From contig CAZNNN010000017.1 of assembly GCA_964574405.1 (NCBI GenBank), positions 1 through 16,047 of the forward strand: 16,047 nt of DNA, given 5' to 3'. Positions 14,134 to 16,047 of this stretch are shown here, one piece after another (within the stretch, counting starts at the first letter, position 1; each line of letters opens with the position of its first letter). Under the pieces are notes generated by a model, which searched no databases, was not told where the DNA came from, and saw only the letters and a program-made list of their open reading frames with translations. A program made the translations under genes and the position numbers. The stretch is from JBBAAW01 sp964574405. Lineage in GTDB: Bacteria > Patescibacteriota > WWE3 > UBA101185 > UBA10185.

Positions 14134-15255
14134 ATGAAAGCGGATTTTTCTAAAATTATTAAGGATTCTATTAGAATTACAAAAAGCAACAAGCGACTCT
14201 GGGTTTTTGGACTGGTCTTAGCAAGTTTAGGTGCGGGAGCAAATTTTAGTTCTGGCGGTAACATAGGCGACTTGGTTAAAGAGGTGGAGAAGCAGAAACC
14301 TAACACGGTAATAGAGCAACCAATTCCACAAAACTATGACCACTTGGAGGTACTAAACAGCAACTTACTTACCTCAAATTTACCGCAAATACTGGGGATG
14401 TCGGACGGTAGGGTTAGGGAAACCATAAGTCTGGTCGGATTAGTAAAAACCGTCCCGTATTCTTTTTACGCTAGTTTAATATTTTTAGTTCTAATTAGTA
14501 TTGTGGTATTTATAGCGGTTTCCTTGTACGCACAGTCTTGGGCGCAATCGAGCGTAGTTTACGGCATTGATAAGGAAGACTTCGGAGAATCTTTGTCTTT
14601 ACAGCAAATGTCGGACAAAGGAAAATTAAATGCACTAGAGGTTATTAAGATTAAAATTTTGCCGGGGTTAGCGTTTGTCTTCATAATTATTACATCGTCT
14701 TTAATTTTGATAATTCCGGGATTATTGCTGGGCGAGGTGGGTAAAATACTGTTAATTCTTTTTGGCATCGTGTGGGTTATTGCCATTATTGTAGCTAGTA
14801 TTATTTTAGGCGCGTCCATAAATTTAGGCATTCTTGCTATCAATTTAGAGTCGCTTAAGTGGAAAGTGGGGTTTGGCAGAGGCTTTAGAATTTTTAAGAA
14901 GTTCTTTGTGGACTATTTTATTATGTCTATTATCAACTGCTTTGCCGGGTGTGTTTTTGGCGTGGCATCTATGATTGGTTTAGTGATTTTAGGTGTTATT
15001 GGCGTGGCATCAGTTTTTGGGGCAGTAGCTTTTCCACCTTTTGTGGTAGTGGCAGGTCCAATTATATTTTTAGCTCTGTTAGCACTAATTATGTTTATGG
15101 GAATTGTCGGCGCAATTTCGGCAGTTTTTACCCAGTCCACCTGGGTCTTGTTTTATAAATCCTTGCTTACAGAGCAGGGATTTTCAGCAAATCACCAGCC
15201 TACGCTGGGGATTGTTGACAAACAACTAACGGAGGAAAACCATGGACACCAATAA
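14134..15255 (+). CDS. Multi-pass membrane protein of unknown function
   Basis: 373 aa, integral membrane protein; I do not recognise a named family with confidence. Near the N-terminus, KDSIRITKSNKRLWVFGLVL resembles the start of membrane proteins often paired with RDD genes in candidate-phylum genomes. A polar, probably extracytoplasmic loop follows (about residues 45-105), then hydrophobic segments near FYASLIFLVLISIVVFIAV, GLAFVFIIITSSLILIIPGL, ILLILFGIVWVIAIIVASII, and three more in the C-terminal third rich in Gly, Ala and Val, giving about six to eight helices. Start by promoter geometry (ATG 14134). It overlaps the next gene by 14 bp, so the two are likely cotranslated and may work together in the membrane. 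Confidence 0.8.
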   Translation: MKADFSKIIKDSIRITKSNKRLWVFGLVLASLGAGANFSSGGNIGDLVKEVEKQKPNTVIEQPIPQNYDHLEVLNSNLLTSNLPQILGMSDGRVRETISLVGLVKTVPYSFYASLIFLVLISIVVFIAVSLYAQSWAQSSVVYGIDKEDFGESLSLQQMSDKGKLNALEVIKIKILPGLAFVFIIITSSLILIIPGLLLGEVGKILLILFGIVWVIAIIVASIILGASINLGILAINLESLKWKVGFGRGFRIFKKFFVDYFIMSIINCFAGCVFGVASMIGLVILGVIGVASVFGAVAFPPFVVVAGPIIFLALLALIMFMGIVGAISAVFTQSTWVLFYKSLLTEQGFSANHQPTLGIVDKQLTEENHGHQ

Positions 15256-15865
15256 TCAACCAACTTACGCAGGGTTTTGGCTAAGATGGTTTGCGCAAGG
15301 CGTGGATATTGTTATTTGGGCGCTTAACTTTTTTGTAGCACTTTACATCTTAAGCGCGTTTGGAAGTTCCAGTGTTGAAGTATTTATCCCAAGTCTTTTA
15401 TGGTTTTTACTTTACACAATTTTATGCGCTGGCCTTCTTAAGTTTTTTATTCATCCTTATTTAATAAGTAAACTAGGCGCGGGCTTGGGAAAACTTGTGT
15501 GCGGGCTACAGATCGTAAGATCTGACGGTACGGCACTTACCTATAAAAACGCCCTTTTTAGAGAATTTATTGCTAAAATTGCCTCCAACGCCCTACTTGG
15601 ACTTGGTTATTATTGGATTTACAAAAACCCACAAAAACAAGCCTGGCATGACTCGCTGGCGGGAACTTATGTGGTAAAAAAATATCACGGATTTTTTGCA
15701 GGACTTATGGTACTTATACTATTTTTGGCTATTAACGGGGGTCTGGCGTATAAAGCGGTTGATAATTTTAGAAACAATGTAACTTTGCAGTACGACTTAA
15801 CAACCCTTGTAACGCAATTTCAGCAAGATCTCTCAAAAGAGAATAAAAATATCCCCATAAACTAA
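15242..15865 (+). CDS. RDD family membrane protein
   Basis: 207 aa membrane protein of the RDD family, a group with no single known function (some members are linked to ion transport). Family marks are visible: the AGFWLRWFAQGVDIVI start with Arg and Asp in the first helix, the central GAGLGKLVCGLQIVRSDG loop, LFREFIAK, and the closing AWHDSLAGTYVVKK. Three helices belong to the RDD domain; an extra hydrophobic segment (FFAGLMVLILFLAINGGLAY) and a polar tail (~40 residues) follow. GGAGG lies 5 nt before the ATG at 15242, inside the previous gene, which supports translational coupling. Confidence 0.92.
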   Translation: MDTNNQPTYAGFWLRWFAQGVDIVIWALNFFVALYILSAFGSSSVEVFIPSLLWFLLYTILCAGLLKFFIHPYLISKLGAGLGKLVCGLQIVRSDGTALTYKNALFREFIAKIASNALLGLGYYWIYKNPQKQAWHDSLAGTYVVKKYHGFFAGLMVLILFLAINGGLAYKAVDNFRNNVTLQYDLTTLVTQFQQDLSKENKNIPIN

Positions 15866-15889
15866 AACGCAATAAAGTTAAACTTGAAG

Positions 15890-15895
15890 TATAAT
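15890..15895 (+). promoter_or_regulatory. -10 box of the tRNA-Ser gene
   Basis: Perfect TATAAT 15 nt before the first tRNA base, in the 45-bp gap after the RDD gene. Transcription would start near 15902, leaving a short 5' leader for RNase P. No convincing -35 box is seen. Confidence 0.55.
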
Positions 15896-15910
15896 CTACA
15901 TCGACTGCAA

Positions 15911-16001
15911 GGAGGGATACCAAAGTGGTTATACTGGGCTAGTCTCGAAAACTAAGCGTGGGGCAACCCGCACGGGGGTTCGAATCCCCCTCCCTCCGCC
16001 A
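15911..16001 (+). tRNA. tRNA-Ser (anticodon CGA)
   Basis: 91 nt with the CCA end encoded. Acceptor GGAGGGA pairs with TCCCTCC, followed by G and CCA. The D-stem is CCA/TGG. The anticodon loop CTCGAAA places CGA at 15946-15948 (reads UCG). A long class II variable arm (GTGGG-GCAA-CCCGC) identifies serine, and the T arm is GGGGG-TTCGAAT-CCCCC. The outermost anticodon-stem pair is a C-A mismatch; the rest of the cloverleaf is regular. Confidence 0.97.
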
Positions 16002-16019
16002 GTTAGTAAAAGAAGAGTT

Positions 16020-16046
16020 TGGCTCGCCCGCTACGCGGGCTCGCCA
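16020..16046. repeat. 27-nt imperfect palindrome at the window end
   Basis: TGGC (16020-16023) pairs with GCCA (16043-16046) and GCCCGC (16026-16031) with GCGGGC (16035-16040) around a TAC loop, with a TC/TC internal mismatch. It follows the tRNA gene by 18 nt and could act as a weak terminator, but lacks a T-tract. It looks like an interspersed palindromic repeat, which may also be why the sequence ends here. Confidence 0.6.
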
Positions 16047-16047
16047 G

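Noticed and set aside
1..16047. Alternative genetic code (TGA as Gly, as in some candidate phyla)
   Set aside because: Both the Bro-N gene and the HypC-like fusion gene end sensibly at TGA, and no gene shows in-frame TGA at conserved Gly positions.
1..16047. CRISPR array or insertion-sequence transposase
   Set aside because: No regularly spaced repeats and no transposase-like protein were found; the 65-bp pair and the REP-like elements are the only sizeable repeats seen.

Overview
The window looks like a metagenome-derived scaffold (two 100-N gaps, at 7501-7600 and 12424-12523) from a small, compact, AT-rich bacterial genome. I infer Candidate Phyla Radiation / Patescibacteria. A hydrogenase-bearing group such as Katanobacteria (WWE3) is possible, but the sequence does not prove it. 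Reasons: convergent genes overlap, cell-wall genes sit beside a NiFe hydrogenase with few partners, Bro-N and DUF4143 accessory genes are present, and TGA acts as a stop (two genes end on it), so the genetic code is standard.

Layout. 1-1511 (+): 3' part of a membrane-anchored transglutaminase-like protein, overlapping tail to tail with uvrA (1429-4374, -). 4450-7338 (-): a class A penicillin-binding protein with a long N-terminal extension, followed by a small membrane-anchored LysM protein. 7601-10086 (-): two divergent AAA_14/DUF4143 ATPases. 10148-12423: the hydrogenase locus, with hypC (-) divergent from the small and large hydrogenase subunits (+), which converge on the 3' half of a HybD/HycI-type maturation protease (-). 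12527-13255 (-): Bro-N antirepressor-like gene. 13394-15865 (+): an uncharacterised protein (tentatively DUF6390) whose C-terminal domain looks HypC-like, a multi-pass membrane protein and an RDD protein. 15911-16001: tRNA-Ser(CGA). The window ends in a palindrome.

How the genes fit together. The hydrogenase dimer, HypC, the protease and the HypC-like fusion protein plausibly form one production and maturation set. No diaphorase or ferredoxin-like electron-transfer subunit is visible. The PBP and LysM protein form a two-gene cell-wall operon, translationally linked by a near-perfect Shine-Dalgarno sequence.

Most notable signals: (1) the HypC-like domain fused to the DUF6390-like protein, which keeps the Cys and His that the small HypC only half retains (its His is Gln); (2) a 65-bp, 64/65 identical direct repeat made of the 3' end of hypC, flanking one DUF4143 ATPase; (3) a recurring promoter layout with the -10 box 7-8 nt before the start codon, predicting leaderless mRNAs for first genes, while internal genes carry Shine-Dalgarno sequences; (4) an antisense overlap between the large-subunit C-terminal Ni-binding motif and the end of its presumed protease; (5) a REP-like palindrome inside the PBP coding region and another in its leader.
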